Source: Bacillus sp. WMMC1349
Lineage (GTDB): Bacteria > Bacillota > Bacilli > Bacillales > Bacillaceae
Direction of reading: 5' to 3'
NCBI RefSeq assembly: GCF_013155385.1
Contig: NZ_JABJUQ010000007.1
Location: 311,001 to 375,000, forward strand
DNA: 64,000 nt
How positions within the stretch are numbered: the stretch's first letter is position 1; every line of letters begins with the position of its first letter. A model generated the notes under the pieces. It worked only from the letters and a program-made list of their open reading frames with translations. It searched no databases and had not been told where the DNA came from. Of the stretch, positions 1 through 8,610 are shown piece by piece. The translations under genes and the position numbers were made by a program.

Positions 1-1
1 A

Positions 2-1135
2 CCGTTACTTGCATCAGGACTTTTAGCCATCGAATATGCCGAAAGAACGAACGGTATAGCAGGTGATGAAAAATCTAAAGTGGTAGCCGGTTTTTTAGCT
101 GAGGATGTTGAAAGCATAGAAAATGCCTATACTCTTCTCAAGAAACAACGCTTCAATCTTCCTAAGCCTCCAATTGTGATCGGTTTTGCAGAAACAGCAA
201 CTGCTCTTGGTCATGGGGTGTTTGATATGTTGGAAGGTGCAACATATATTCATACAACAAGAGAATCACCGGAAAATGTGAATCCAGTTTTAACCTTTGA
301 AGAAGAACATTCTCATGCCGTTGATCAGCGCTGTTACACAGATGAAGAGGTACTGACTGAAGATAGACCTATTATTCTTGTAGATGATGAAATCACAACT
401 GGTAAAACAGTGTTGAACATCATTAGAGACATCCAACAAAAATATCCACGGAAAGAATATGCAGTTCTTTCTTTATTAGACTGGCGGTCTCTTGATCATA
501 AAAAAGCTTTTCAGAAAGTGGAAGATGAGCTCGGTGTCACGATTTCGACAACCGCGTTGTTATCGGGAACTGTGACTTTTACAGGGCAAACACTTGACCA
601 TACATCATATCATTATGAGCCGGCGGAAACAGTATTGAACAGTTCCATTCGTCAAATCGACCTTAGTGAGTACTTCACAAAACTTTCTAATCAGAAGGAG
701 TTTGTAAAAGAGACAGGCCGTTTTGGGATTGATGATCATGATAAAAAAACGATTGAACTTGCTTGTCAGAAGGCAGGGCGTCATTTGAATTCCTTGCGAA
801 AAGGAAAGCGCATTTTATGTTTAGGGACAGGCGAATTTATGTATCTCCCTATGAAAATTGCGGCTTATATGGGCGGCAATGTTTTCTATCAATCAACGAC
901 AAGGAGTCCGATTCACCCGGTTGACAGAGCGCAATACGCTGTCAAGAATGGTTATTCTTTCCCTAATCCGGAAAATCAGAATGTTAAACATTTTATTTAT
1001 AACCTGCCGGAACAAGGCTATGACGAAGTGTTTTTATTTGTGGAAAAATCCGTTACAGATAAATCTTTGCAGCCATTTTTAAAAATCTGCAGTGATAGAA
1101 AAATAGAACAAGTTACAATTGTGACATTTTCTTAG
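2..1135 (+). CDS. Phosphoribosyltransferase with TRSP domain, Ter operon (5' end cut off by window)
   Basis: The reading frame is open from base 2, so the true start lies outside the window; the GTG at 80 is an internal valine. A PRPP-binding loop is visible (IILVDDEITTGKT), the signature of type I phosphoribosyltransferases. Near the C terminus the motif TTRSPIHP marks the TRSP domain that follows PRTase_2 in this family. Such proteins are known from Ter stress operons, where a nucleoside-like metabolite has been predicted to be made. The stop codon lies 8 bases before the next start and overlaps its ribosome binding site, so the two are co-translated. Substrate and product are not known; the enzymatic role is inferred from the family. 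Confidence 0.85.
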   Translation, partial: PLLASGLLAIEYAERTNGIAGDEKSKVVAGFLAEDVESIENAYTLLKKQRFNLPKPPIVIGFAETATALGHGVFDMLEGATYIHTTRESPENVNPVLTFEEEHSHAVDQRCYTDEEVLTEDRPIILVDDEITTGKTVLNIIRDIQQKYPRKEYAVLSLLDWRSLDHKKAFQKVEDELGVTISTTALLSGTVTFTGQTLDHTSYHYEPAETVLNSSIRQIDLSEYFTKLSNQKEFVKETGRFGIDDHDKKTIELACQKAGRHLNSLRKGKRILCLGTGEFMYLPMKIAAYMGGNVFYQSTTRSPIHPVDRAQYAVKNGYSFPNPENQNVKHFIYNLPEQGYDEVFLFVEKSVTDKSLQPFLKICSDRKIEQVTIVTFS

Positions 1136-1143
1136 AGGAAGTG

Positions 1144-2259
1144 ATGTTCATGGCTGGAATCGTTGTAAAAATGGGGAGTTACCCTGAATCTGATGTGACC
1201 TTTTTATTGAAAGACTTGTCAGGTTTTTCAATAGAAAAGAGTACACAGGAAAGAGAGAACTTGATTCAAAGTGGGACGCATTATTCCGAAATGCTGCCTG
1301 TAGAATATAAACCAACTGATGAATATATGAAGCTGTTTTATGCTTCATTGGAAGAGAGTAAACAAAAAGTAGCTGAAGCTGTCGGGATTGTTGCAGAACA
1401 AATCGTTCAAAAGCGGGGATTTCATACAGTGCTTTGTAGTTTAGCGCGGGCAGGGACACCGATTGGTGTTCTGATTAAACGTTATATTGAGTTTAAATAT
1501 AACAAGACACTTCCTCATTACAGTATCTCGATTATTCGTGACAGAGGAATTGACGAAAACGCCATCCGCTATATCATTCAACAGCACCCAGATCATTCCG
1601 TTACATTTGTAGACGGGTGGACGGGGAAAGGCGCGATTACGAAGGAATTAACGTGTGCTGTAGACCGTTTTAACGATACATATGGGACAAAGTTGTCTGC
1701 TGAGCTGGCAGTACTTGCTGATCCTGGTTATTGTTCTGATTTATTTGGAACGAGAGAAGACTTTCTGATTCCGAGCGCATGTTTAAATTCTACCGTATCA
1801 GGTTTGGTCAGCCGAACGGTTTTAAATGAACAATGGATCGGTACAGACGATTTTCATGGTGCGAAGTTTTATAGAGACTTGTTAGCCGAAGATGTCTCAA
1901 ATCTTTATGTCGATACGATTACTGCTGAATTTAATACCATTGAAAAAAAAGCGACAGAGATAGCGTCCGAATTTCTGGAAAGTAAGGAAGAGCCAGATTG
2001 GCGAGGTTTGAGTTCGGTTTCAAATATCCAAAAAGACTTTGACATTGACAACACGCATTTCATTAAGCCTGGAGTTGGCGAAACAACAAGGGTTCTTTTG
2101 CGTAGGGTTCCTTGGAAGATCTTAATCCAGCCTGGTTCAGAAGAAAAGCTGAAACATATTTTACTTCTTGCTGAAGACAGAGGTGTTCCGGTTGAGAAGT
2201 ATACAAATATGTCTTATAGTTGCTGTGGACTGATACGGTCGGTCGGGAGGGACAAATGA
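1144..2259 (+). CDS. StiP/PELOTA-domain protein of the Ter biosynthetic module
   Basis: The N terminus (GSYPESDVTFLLKDLSG) and the segments SLARAGTPIGV and VDGWTGKGAI match the StiP family, long labelled a cysteine protease but now grouped with phosphoribosyltransferase-like folds. The last ~55 residues (from GETTRVLLRRVPWK to CCGLIR) look like a PELOTA RNA-binding domain. The GAGGAA sequence at 1135–1140 favours the ATG at 1144 over the GTG at 1141 or the ATG at 1150. The gene overlaps the following HAD gene by four bases (ATGA), showing tight translational coupling. By family context it acts with the preceding phosphoribosyltransferase; its actual reaction is unproven. Confidence 0.82.
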   Translation: MFMAGIVVKMGSYPESDVTFLLKDLSGFSIEKSTQERENLIQSGTHYSEMLPVEYKPTDEYMKLFYASLEESKQKVAEAVGIVAEQIVQKRGFHTVLCSLARAGTPIGVLIKRYIEFKYNKTLPHYSISIIRDRGIDENAIRYIIQQHPDHSVTFVDGWTGKGAITKELTCAVDRFNDTYGTKLSAELAVLADPGYCSDLFGTREDFLIPSACLNSTVSGLVSRTVLNEQWIGTDDFHGAKFYRDLLAEDVSNLYVDTITAEFNTIEKKATEIASEFLESKEEPDWRGLSSVSNIQKDFDIDNTHFIKPGVGETTRVLLRRVPWKILIQPGSEEKLKHILLLAEDRGVPVEKYTNMSYSCCGLIRSVGRDK

Positions 2260-3077
2260 AAGCATTCGCGAGTGACTTGGACAGAACGTTGATTTATTCC
2301 AAAAAAATGATTGAGGCTTACGGTGCTGATGATGGTTATCAGCTCATTGAAACCCTTGATGGCAAAGAGATTTCCTTCATTTCAGAGAAAACGAAGCAAA
2401 ATCTCCGTAAGATTCATCAAGAGATGTATTTTATTCCCGTTACGACCCGAACGACAGAGCAATACAATAGAATTACTTTTTTTCAGGAAGAGGTCATTCC
2501 TGAATATGCGATTACAACAAATGGCGCTTGTATTTTGAAGAATGGTCAGCCGCTTGCTGACTGGTCAAATTTTATTGAAAAACAGCTTCAATCGTGTATG
2601 CCGATCCGAGATATGTTGGCGGAAATTGCAGAGCTTCCTGAATCGCGTTTAGCAGAACGAACACGAACAGCGCATGATTACTTTGTCTATTTAATTTTAA
2701 GAGATGAAGGTGTTCGCGAGGTCAGTCATTTTGATCTGCAAGCATGGGCTGCTGACAGAGGATGGCAAGCATCTTTACAAGGAAGGAAGCTCTATTTTAT
2801 TCCGAAACCACTTCATAAATGGCAAGCAGTTGACTATTTGAAACAGGTGCTTAAACTTGATCAAATTTACACTGCAGGAGATTCATTGTTGGATTATTCT
2901 TTAATTACTCATGCAGATAAAGGGATCTCACCGCTGCATGGTGAAGTGCTGAAATATGATCAAAATCTCAATGCGACAACTCACTCAGGCATGAAAGCGG
3001 CGGACGATATAACAGATTATATTGTTAACCTCTGTGTTCCTAAAGTTAAAGAAAAATCAAACCATATTTTAGGATGA
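2256..3077 (+). CDS. HAD-superfamily hydrolase of the Ter operon
   Basis: The protein opens with MKAFASDLDRTLIYS, carrying the DxDxT nucleophile motif of HAD phosphatases, and has a late GDSLLDYSLI segment matching the GD..ND acidic motif IV. I chose the ATG at 2256 because GGGAGGG sits just upstream and because it overlaps the previous stop as ATGA; the frame could extend upstream to a TTG at 2220 but without a binding site. About 273 residues is normal for Cof-type HADs with a cap domain. In this operon it probably dephosphorylates the product of the phosphoribosyltransferase step. The substrate is unknown. Confidence 0.85.
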   Translation: MKAFASDLDRTLIYSKKMIEAYGADDGYQLIETLDGKEISFISEKTKQNLRKIHQEMYFIPVTTRTTEQYNRITFFQEEVIPEYAITTNGACILKNGQPLADWSNFIEKQLQSCMPIRDMLAEIAELPESRLAERTRTAHDYFVYLILRDEGVREVSHFDLQAWAADRGWQASLQGRKLYFIPKPLHKWQAVDYLKQVLKLDQIYTAGDSLLDYSLITHADKGISPLHGEVLKYDQNLNATTHSGMKAADDITDYIVNLCVPKVKEKSNHILG

Positions 3078-3083
3078 TCAGTC

Positions 3084-3305
3084 ATGGTGAAAGTAATTAA
3101 TCTTAGCAGCCGGGAAATTCTTAGTTCCCAGCAAGCTTGTGAAGAATGGGGCATTGATTCATCAACGCTTCGCAAACGAGTTCACGATTTTCCTAAAGGA
3201 ACGATTAGAAAGTTTGGTACAACTTATGCAGTAACTAGAGCAGGCATGTGTGCCGTATTCGGTCGCCGGAATCAGAAAGGGGGGACAAATGAGCGCTATG
3301 AGTGA
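3084..3305 (+). CDS. Small helix-turn-helix protein in the Ter operon
   Basis: This 73-residue protein has an N-terminal segment (LSSQQACEEWGIDSSTLRKRV) that reads as a helix-turn-helix in which the second helix would recognise DNA, followed by a short beta-like stretch (GTIRKFGTTYAVTRAGM). It starts 6 bases after the HAD stop, and its own end overlaps the yceG start by 17 bases. Its placement inside the operon suggests either an operon regulator or a nucleic-acid-binding partner of the biosynthetic enzymes. I do not recognise a named family beyond general HTH proteins. Confidence 0.7.
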   Translation: MVKVINLSSREILSSQQACEEWGIDSSTLRKRVHDFPKGTIRKFGTTYAVTRAGMCAVFGRRNQKGGTNERYE

Positions 3306-4902
3306 TCAATTAAACATTCAAACCATGCAAATTCAAGATGATGAATGGAAACAGATGATCTATAAATCGCTTCCAGAAAGAACCCCTCATGAAGGTGCTG
3401 AACGATTGACGATAAGTCGAGTCGTGGGGCGAATTCTCGGAACGCCGCATGATGAAACAGATTACTATATTTATTTGCATGAACTGTATGAGTCAAAGGG
3501 TTTTCACATATTAAGTGAAACACTTAACAAAACCATCGATCCGAAGAAATTTCAGGCTATACAGCAAATTCATATGATTAATCAAAAAGAAAAAGGACTG
3601 TCCGTTAATCGGTTTGTTGCTTTTCTTGATGGTGAACAACTCATCGCCAGGCATACCAATCCAGCGATGCATCGTCATTTAAGAAAAGCTTTTATGGAAG
3701 TGCTTCAAACATTTCAGTCTTTTCATCAAAATGGTTTTCAAGACCCTGACTTTCGCCGGGTTCTCTTAGATCTTGTGAAATGGATGGGAAATCACCTTGA
3801 ACCATGGCTTTCAGTAACTGATATTGAACAACAAATGCCGCGTGTGATCTGGTATGGGGAAGCGACAAAAAGTCAGCTCTATTTTTTATATTATTTAATA
3901 CTTGTCGGTTGTGATGTCCTGATTTTTCATCCGGAAGGAAACGATCAATTTCAAGAAATCGATCCAAATCAAAGCTTTACTTTTGTATACAATTATCCGG
4001 TAACATCGGCAATAGAGCCTTTTCCTACAGAAAAACCGCAACGCAAATCAACAGTTGCTTATCGCTCAACAAAGGAACTAGACACTGTGCTTCATAATGA
4101 AGACTCTCTCATGTTTAAACCATGGCAATTCAGAGAGCACACACCGGTGTCAGTCACACTGAAAACGACTTATGATGAACTGTTTTTAATTGCAAAAGAA
4201 CGTGCCTTTATTCGACCAAGTTTTCAGGCAACCAAAACAACGGTGGAAATCCCAAATTTATTTGCAATGGTTATGGGGATCTCCTCCAATGAAAAAGAGT
4301 ACTGGGATCGTTTGCAAACATTGACAGAGTATAAAGAGACTTATACAATACGCCAATTCCCGTTTACTAAGGAAGTCAAATCTAATTACCAATTTCATTA
4401 CAGTCATGCTCTGGATCAGACAGGTGAGGTTAATCCCAGCCGCTTAATGGAAAGTAATATTTGGTGTTATAAACATTTGCCAGAAGGGGTTCAGTGTAGC
4501 ATTGCCCAAGCGGTGTCACGAATGTGCAAACACCCAAAACTATTGGCATTAAAAAGCGAAACAGAGGCAGATGTAAAGCTGTATTTGTTTACACATGCTG
4601 TCAATATGCCATCAGAACTTTTAAACGTGATTCAAACCTTTGACTATTCCCAAACTGTGCCAAAACTCGTTCTTTATCACACTGAACAAACAGGTGCATT
4701 ATCGCGCTCTGATGCGGTCGCTTTATTATTATTAAATGAGATTGGAATTGATATTATCATCTATAATCCTCCAGGACATAAGTGTATTGATCATTATATT
4801 GATGATCAGCAGTTTGATATACACTGGCTTGATGAGATGTCTTTCAATCAGGAATTTAAAGAGCCTTCCCTTGTCCGAAAGCTCATGAACAAAATTTTTT
4901 AA
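3289..4902 (+). CDS. yceG: YceG-like Ter operon protein
   Basis: A 537-residue protein matching B. subtilis YceG, which sits beside the TerD/TerC and TelA genes in the yceC–yceH operon. The start is set at the ATG at 3289 because AAAGGGGGG lies 8–10 bases before it; an upstream GTG at 3250 lacks such a site. No signal peptide or membrane helix is visible, so the protein is cytoplasmic. Two similar halves may exist: the segments GEATKSQLYFLYYLILVGCD and LFTHAVNMPSELLNVI lie in comparable settings, each followed by an acidic region ending in an 'IIYNPPG' or 'IFHPEG' type turn. The biochemical role is unknown; it is linked to metal-anion and oxidative stress resistance only by context. Confidence 0.85.
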   Translation: MSAMSDQLNIQTMQIQDDEWKQMIYKSLPERTPHEGAERLTISRVVGRILGTPHDETDYYIYLHELYESKGFHILSETLNKTIDPKKFQAIQQIHMINQKEKGLSVNRFVAFLDGEQLIARHTNPAMHRHLRKAFMEVLQTFQSFHQNGFQDPDFRRVLLDLVKWMGNHLEPWLSVTDIEQQMPRVIWYGEATKSQLYFLYYLILVGCDVLIFHPEGNDQFQEIDPNQSFTFVYNYPVTSAIEPFPTEKPQRKSTVAYRSTKELDTVLHNEDSLMFKPWQFREHTPVSVTLKTTYDELFLIAKERAFIRPSFQATKTTVEIPNLFAMVMGISSNEKEYWDRLQTLTEYKETYTIRQFPFTKEVKSNYQFHYSHALDQTGEVNPSRLMESNIWCYKHLPEGVQCSIAQAVSRMCKHPKLLALKSETEADVKLYLFTHAVNMPSELLNVIQTFDYSQTVPKLVLYHTEQTGALSRSDAVALLLLNEIGIDIIIYNPPGHKCIDHYIDDQQFDIHWLDEMSFNQEFKEPSLVRKLMNKIF

Positions 4903-4919
4903 TAAAGGGGGCCATCTAA

Positions 4920-6008
4920 ATGGCAAATGAAACGGGTATCATCAATATCAATAAAGAGGAAGAAATCACGGTTGAAAAAGCGGAGGACATTCGTGCCCAA
5001 CTCCGGCAGGAACCTGAGGTGCAAAATCTCGCTCGCCAGATTGATGTGAAAAACCAAGTGGCACTTTTAGAATTTGGAAAGGAGCCTGCACTTGAAATTT
5101 CCAAGTTCTCTGACCGTATTCTTTCCATGATGAGAACGAACAGTGTAACGGATTCTGGGGCGATGTTGACACAGCTTGGGAAAATCATGGATCGTTTTGA
5201 TAAAAATGATTTTGAAGAACAAAAAGGTCTGTTGTCCAAAATTTTTAAACGCGGACATAATCTCGTTGAGAAAATTTTCAAAAAATATCAAACACTTGGC
5301 GGTGAAATTGAAAAAATTAATGTTGAAATCTCAAAGTATAAAGATGAAATGACGAGATCAACAGTCACCCTTGAGGAAATGTATGAAAATAATCTCAACT
5401 ACTATGTTCAGCTGGAAAAATATATTGTTGCTGGACAAGTCAAAATAGATGAGTTACAGCGGCTTATACCAGAATATGAAGCGAAAGCAGCGAGCGGCAA
5501 CCAAATGGCACAAATGGAGCTTGATACGCTTAGAAACGGCATTCAGGCATTGGAAGAACGTGTTTATGATTTGGATATGGCAAGAATGGTCGCGATTCAA
5601 ACCGCACCACAAATTCGCTTGCTTCAACGAGGGAATACAAAACTAATCGGAAAAATCAACTCTGCTTTTATTATTACAATTCCGATTTTCAAAAACGGTA
5701 TTATTCAAGCTGTTACAGCTAAACGTCAAAAACTTGTTGCTGATTCAATGAGTGAGCTTGATCGCCGTACAAACGAAATGTTAAAACGTAATGCGGAAAA
5801 CATTTCTAATCAATCTGTTGAGATTGCCAGAATGGCAGGCAGACCAAGCATTGATATTGAAACAATTGAGCAGTCTTGGAACACGATTGTCAAAGGCATG
5901 CAGGAGACAAAACAGATTGAAGAAGAAAACAAACGCCTTCGTGAAGAGGGATCAAAACGAATTTTGGAATTACAAGACAATATGAAAAAAATCGCATTGA
6001 ATGGTTAA
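4920..6008 (+). CDS. yceH: TelA-family toxic anion resistance protein
   Basis: A 362-residue protein of the TelA family, corresponding to B. subtilis YceH. It is rich in charged alpha-helix and probably coiled coil (residues ~120–215), and carries the family segment RQKLVADSMSELDRRTNEML near the C terminus. AAAGGGGGCC lies 8 bases before the ATG. TelA proteins are associated with resistance to tellurite and some cell-wall antibiotics in other bacteria; the mechanism is unknown. It follows yceG by 17 bases and is the last large gene of the operon. Confidence 0.9.
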   Translation: MANETGIININKEEEITVEKAEDIRAQLRQEPEVQNLARQIDVKNQVALLEFGKEPALEISKFSDRILSMMRTNSVTDSGAMLTQLGKIMDRFDKNDFEEQKGLLSKIFKRGHNLVEKIFKKYQTLGGEIEKINVEISKYKDEMTRSTVTLEEMYENNLNYYVQLEKYIVAGQVKIDELQRLIPEYEAKAASGNQMAQMELDTLRNGIQALEERVYDLDMARMVAIQTAPQIRLLQRGNTKLIGKINSAFIITIPIFKNGIIQAVTAKRQKLVADSMSELDRRTNEMLKRNAENISNQSVEIARMAGRPSIDIETIEQSWNTIVKGMQETKQIEEENKRLREEGSKRILELQDNMKKIALNG

Positions 6009-6052
6009 ACTGTTTGAATAGAAAAATAGTTAGAAAATGCTAAAGGAGATCA

Positions 6053-6163
6053 ATGAACAACATGAGTAGAAATCTGAAGATGACTTTGTGGTCTATCCTG
6101 GGTATTATTTTTGGTGTTATCCTAGCTTGTGTGCTGATGATATCACTCTACAAAATAAACTAA
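6053..6163 (+). CDS. 36-residue single-pass membrane peptide at the end of the Ter operon
   Basis: A short open frame starts at an ATG preceded by a good AAAGGAGAT site (5-base spacing) and encodes MNNMSRNLKMTLWS followed by a hydrophobic segment (ILGIIFGVILACVLMISLY) and a short KIN tail. The basic N terminus and single helix predict an inner-membrane peptide with N-in orientation. It lies 44 bases after yceH and is followed by the operon terminator, so it appears to belong to the operon. I do not recognise the family. The ribosome binding site and position, not homology, support it. Confidence 0.6.
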   Translation: MNNMSRNLKMTLWSILGIIFGVILACVLMISLYKIN

Positions 6164-6196
6164 TTTATGACCAAAGCCGAATCATTGGTCTCATGA

Positions 6197-6226
6197 GATC
6201 GGATCCAATATGGATTCGGTCTTTTT
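6197..6226 (+). terminator. Rho-independent terminator of the Ter operon
   Basis: A ten-base stem (GATCGGATCC with GGATTCGGTC, two G·T pairs), an AATAT loop and a five-T tail follow the 36-residue peptide gene. Confidence 0.8.
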
Positions 6227-6339
6227 ATGTTTTAACTAGCAGGCTGGCCAACTCCTTTGTAGTCATTTGTGTTAAAAACAAAAATGACTCTTATGTTAGA
6301 CGATGATCAGCTTAAAATGTAAATGTGCGTTCTCAGCAA

Positions 6340-6609
6340 ATGGGGGGGTTATTATGGCTTCTTAACAATTTTTTCGGTTTTAGGTTTAATTTTAGGAGCT
6401 ATCTTTCTCTCAATTAAAAAAGTCAGTCGTAAGGGAAAAATAATAACTCCTATTTCGTTTGTATTGGCTGTAATCTGTATATCATGAGCAAACAAGTACT
6501 AACCAATCAAGATACTTCATCATCTTTAACCAATACCACTTCATTAGATGAAAATAAAGACGAAAAAGAACTAAACTCTGATGACACCATAAACCAAGTT
6601 AGTTGGTAA
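6340..6609 (+). pseudogene. Frameshifted small membrane protein remnant
   Basis: From the ATG at 6340 the frame runs into seven consecutive G residues (6342–6348). With six Gs it would read MGGYYGFLTIFSVLGLILG and on through a second hydrophobic segment to a TGA at 6485. A second break there shifts to a polar frame (6484–6609) beginning SKQVLTNQDTSSSLTN and rich in S, T, D and E, as in the linker of small surface proteins with two N-terminal helices. No intact reading frame remains. It could be a relic of a DUF4352-like lipoprotein or membrane protein, but the match is only by style. Confidence 0.45.
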
Positions 6610-6654
6610 ATAACGCAAAAATTAGTATCGAATCGATTAGGTGAGTGTTGGATT

Positions 6655-7040
6655 GTCAGCACTAAACTAGACAGTTTTCTTAAGGTGTATAAGTTTGTAT
6701 TCCACTGGACTTAAATGTTGAACCAGTGCACATAGTCGTGTAGTTCCTTTGTTACTTCCTCTAAACTATCAAAAAGCCTGCCTTTGACAAACTCTGTCTT
6801 GATGATTTTGAATGTTGCTTCCGCTACGGCATTGGCATAGGGGCATCCTTTTCATACTTAGGGATCGTTGAATCTTGAATGTCTTTAAAGCATCATCAAT
6901 AATTTATTTTTAAATTCATTTCCACGATCCGTATGAAAGAGCTTGATTGAAGGAAGCTAAGTCCCGATAGACAAGCAATGCATCTTTGTTCGGTCCTGTA
7001 CTAAAACCGACAATTTCCCCTCAGTAATGGAGTCTACACG
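6655..7040 (-). mobile_element. Degenerate IS3-family (IS150-like) transposase OrfB remnant
   Basis: Read on the minus strand, this stretch gives fragments typical of IS3-family transposase catalytic cores: FHTDRGNEFKNK, KGCPYANAVAEATFKIIKTEF, then LHDYVHWFN and PVEYKLIHL. The AEATFK segment contains the third acidic residue of the DDE triad. Several stops and frameshifts interrupt it, and the R-x-H-G-x-L-G-Y block normally between HWFN and SPVEYK is deleted. No intact ends or target duplication could be placed. It is dead. Confidence 0.75.
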
Positions 7041-7049
7041 ACTTATAAA

Positions 7050-7571
7050 CTACACTGATAAATTTTGCTCAATTGTAACTTCTTTTTGTTGCTTCGTTTC
7101 CATCCAAATACCCGCCACATAAAAAAACAATAAGCCAAAGCTAACGTGTATAATCGTGAACAAAAAACCTAGTGAAACCGATTCATAGATAACAATTGGA
7201 AGCTTTGCAACAGTCCAAACCCCTAAAAAGAATACAACATTTCGTAATAGAGCTCCGTTTTTCATTAAAATCGCTGCAATCGGAAAAGCCACATATAACG
7301 GTCCTGCTGCGACACCACCTAGTAATAAAGCGATCATTGGTCCACGAAATCCGGAGCCTTTACCAACATACTTCATCATTGTCTCTTTTGGAACCCACGT
7401 ATCTAACAAACCTATTAAAATTAAAATAGGTGGTAGAAGTGAAAGCATATCGAGAATACTATTTCCAGTTATCGTTATGGCCTTTAATCCCTTACTATTA
7501 TTTAAGAAAAATAACCCTAATGTTACAAAAACCATGATAAGAAACAATCGGTATTGTTCAATCCATTTCAT
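7050..7571 (-). CDS. Predicted permease, second half of a split COG0701-type pair
   Basis: A 173-residue protein with about five membrane helices. The segments LLPPILILIGLLDTWVP and GGVAAGPLYVAFPIAAILMKNGA resemble the UPF0718/COG0701 permease family, whose members usually have ~300 residues with two such repeats; here each repeat is a separate gene. It begins one base after the stop of the other permease gene, which points to a heteromeric transporter. COG0701 proteins are linked to metal or metalloid export in some bacteria; no substrate can be assigned here. It ends about 10 bases from an IS remnant. Confidence 0.75.
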   Translation of the reverse strand: MKWIEQYRLFLIMVFVTLGLFFLNNSKGLKAITITGNSILDMLSLLPPILILIGLLDTWVPKETMMKYVGKGSGFRGPMIALLLGGVAAGPLYVAFPIAAILMKNGALLRNVVFFLGVWTVAKLPIVIYESVSLGFLFTIIHVSFGLLFFYVAGIWMETKQQKEVTIEQNLSV

Positions 7572-7572
7572 A

Positions 7573-8052
7573 TTAATACACCATCCATATAATTACAGTA
7601 AATAGAATACACATCACAAGTGCTGCGCCATTTCTCGCATAAGCAAACATAGGACCAAACATTTTACGCTCCATTGGTAATGACACAAGACCCACACTCA
7701 TTAAAGCAGCCACAAACATGGCCACTTGTGTAAGACCAGCTCCATTGTTTAGCAATGTTTCACCTAATGGAAAGACAACAAAGCTTGGAATAAGGGCGAG
7801 AGAACCGATGATCATAGCAATAATGACACCTAAAAAGCCTGATTGTTGACCTAGAAGCTTTGATATGAGCTCTGGAGTTAAAACAGATAGGGAAACACCA
7901 ACTAAAAGCATAATAAACAAAATCTCTGGTAAAAGCTTTTGAAAGGTGTTCCATGCTTTTTTCAAAGATACATAGGTATTTTCTTTACTCTTCTTAAACG
8001 ACACAAGCAAGCCAATAAGAGAAATACTATATAAAACAATACCAATGATCAC
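7573..8052 (-). CDS. Predicted permease, first half of a split COG0701-type pair
   Basis: A 159-residue membrane protein with about four helices and the family-type motif IPSFVVFPLGETLLNNGAG, comparable to GPLYVAFPIAAILMKNGA in its partner, so the two genes are paralogous halves. Its start codon overlaps the stop of the PadR gene by four bases (TGATC/ATG arrangement at 8049–8052), so regulator and both permeases form one tightly coupled operon. The transported species is unknown; metal ions or small molecules are plausible from the family. Confidence 0.75.
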   Translation of the reverse strand: MIIGIVLYSISLIGLLVSFKKSKENTYVSLKKAWNTFQKLLPEILFIMLLVGVSLSVLTPELISKLLGQQSGFLGVIIAMIIGSLALIPSFVVFPLGETLLNNGAGLTQVAMFVAALMSVGLVSLPMERKMFGPMFAYARNGAALVMCILFTVIIWMVY

Positions 8053-8393
8053 TGTTCATCCTCCATTAATTGTTTATAGTGAATTAAAAACAAATCAAAG
8101 TTCCTTTGCCTTTTAACAATATCGTCGTAAAACTCCGACAGCTGCGCTCGACCTAAAGCATTAAGCTTATACCATTTTCTTGGCTGTCCCTCTTCAACTG
8201 TCTCCCAATAAGAGCTGATTGCTCCTTCTTTTTCTAATTTGTTTAACATTCGATACAAGATTGCACTATCGATAGTGTTCGCATAAAGTCTTTCTTCACA
8301 CATTTTGAGAAGTTGTCCTCCATAATTCGGTGATTCCGCTAAAAAAAGGAGTATAAACGCAGCAGTGTGACGTCCTGATTTAAATTTTTTCAA
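8049..8393 (-). CDS. PadR-family transcriptional regulator
   Basis: A 114-residue protein with the PadR winged-helix pattern: SGRHTAAFILLFLAESPNYGG, then IDSAILYRMLNKLEKEGAISS and the wing WYKLNALGRAQL. The start is TTG at 8393, with GAGAGGGG eight bases upstream. PadR proteins repress neighbouring transporter genes until a ligand binds. It leads the operon with the two half-permeases, so it most likely controls their expression. Two inverted repeats lie just upstream and are probable binding sites. Confidence 0.88.
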   Translation of the reverse strand: MKKFKSGRHTAAFILLFLAESPNYGGQLLKMCEERLYANTIDSAILYRMLNKLEKEGAISSYWETVEEGQPRKWYKLNALGRAQLSEFYDDIVKRQRNFDLFLIHYKQLMEDEQ

Positions 8394-8409
8394 TTTTATT
8401 CCCCTCTCG

Positions 8410-8442
8410 CTGTTAATAACAGCATACTGTCATTAACAGTAT
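8410..8442 (-). promoter_or_regulatory. Two inverted repeats upstream of the PadR operon, probable PadR operator
   Basis: CTGTTA-A-TAACAG at 8410–8422 is a perfect palindrome. One base further, ATACTGT-CATTA-ACAGTAT (8424–8442) is a second perfect inverted repeat. Both share the CTGTTA/ACAGTA core and sit 17–49 bases before the regulator's start codon, a usual place for autoregulation by PadR proteins. Confidence 0.65.
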
Positions 8443-8610
8443 ACAGTTTATATTTAATTTATTCAATTTTTTGTTTGAAATCATATGAAATAGTTTGTGC
8501 AACCAGATAAAAAAATTTGTATTTATAAATTACCATTCGCGTATTGCATTTGACCTTTGACTTCCAATTACCTACTTCATTTTTTATATTTAATTTTTAA
8601 AATTTTCAGG

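Noticed and set aside
6088-6306. 72-codon open frame after yceH
   Set aside because: It overlaps the 36-residue peptide gene in another frame and runs through the terminator; no ribosome binding site.
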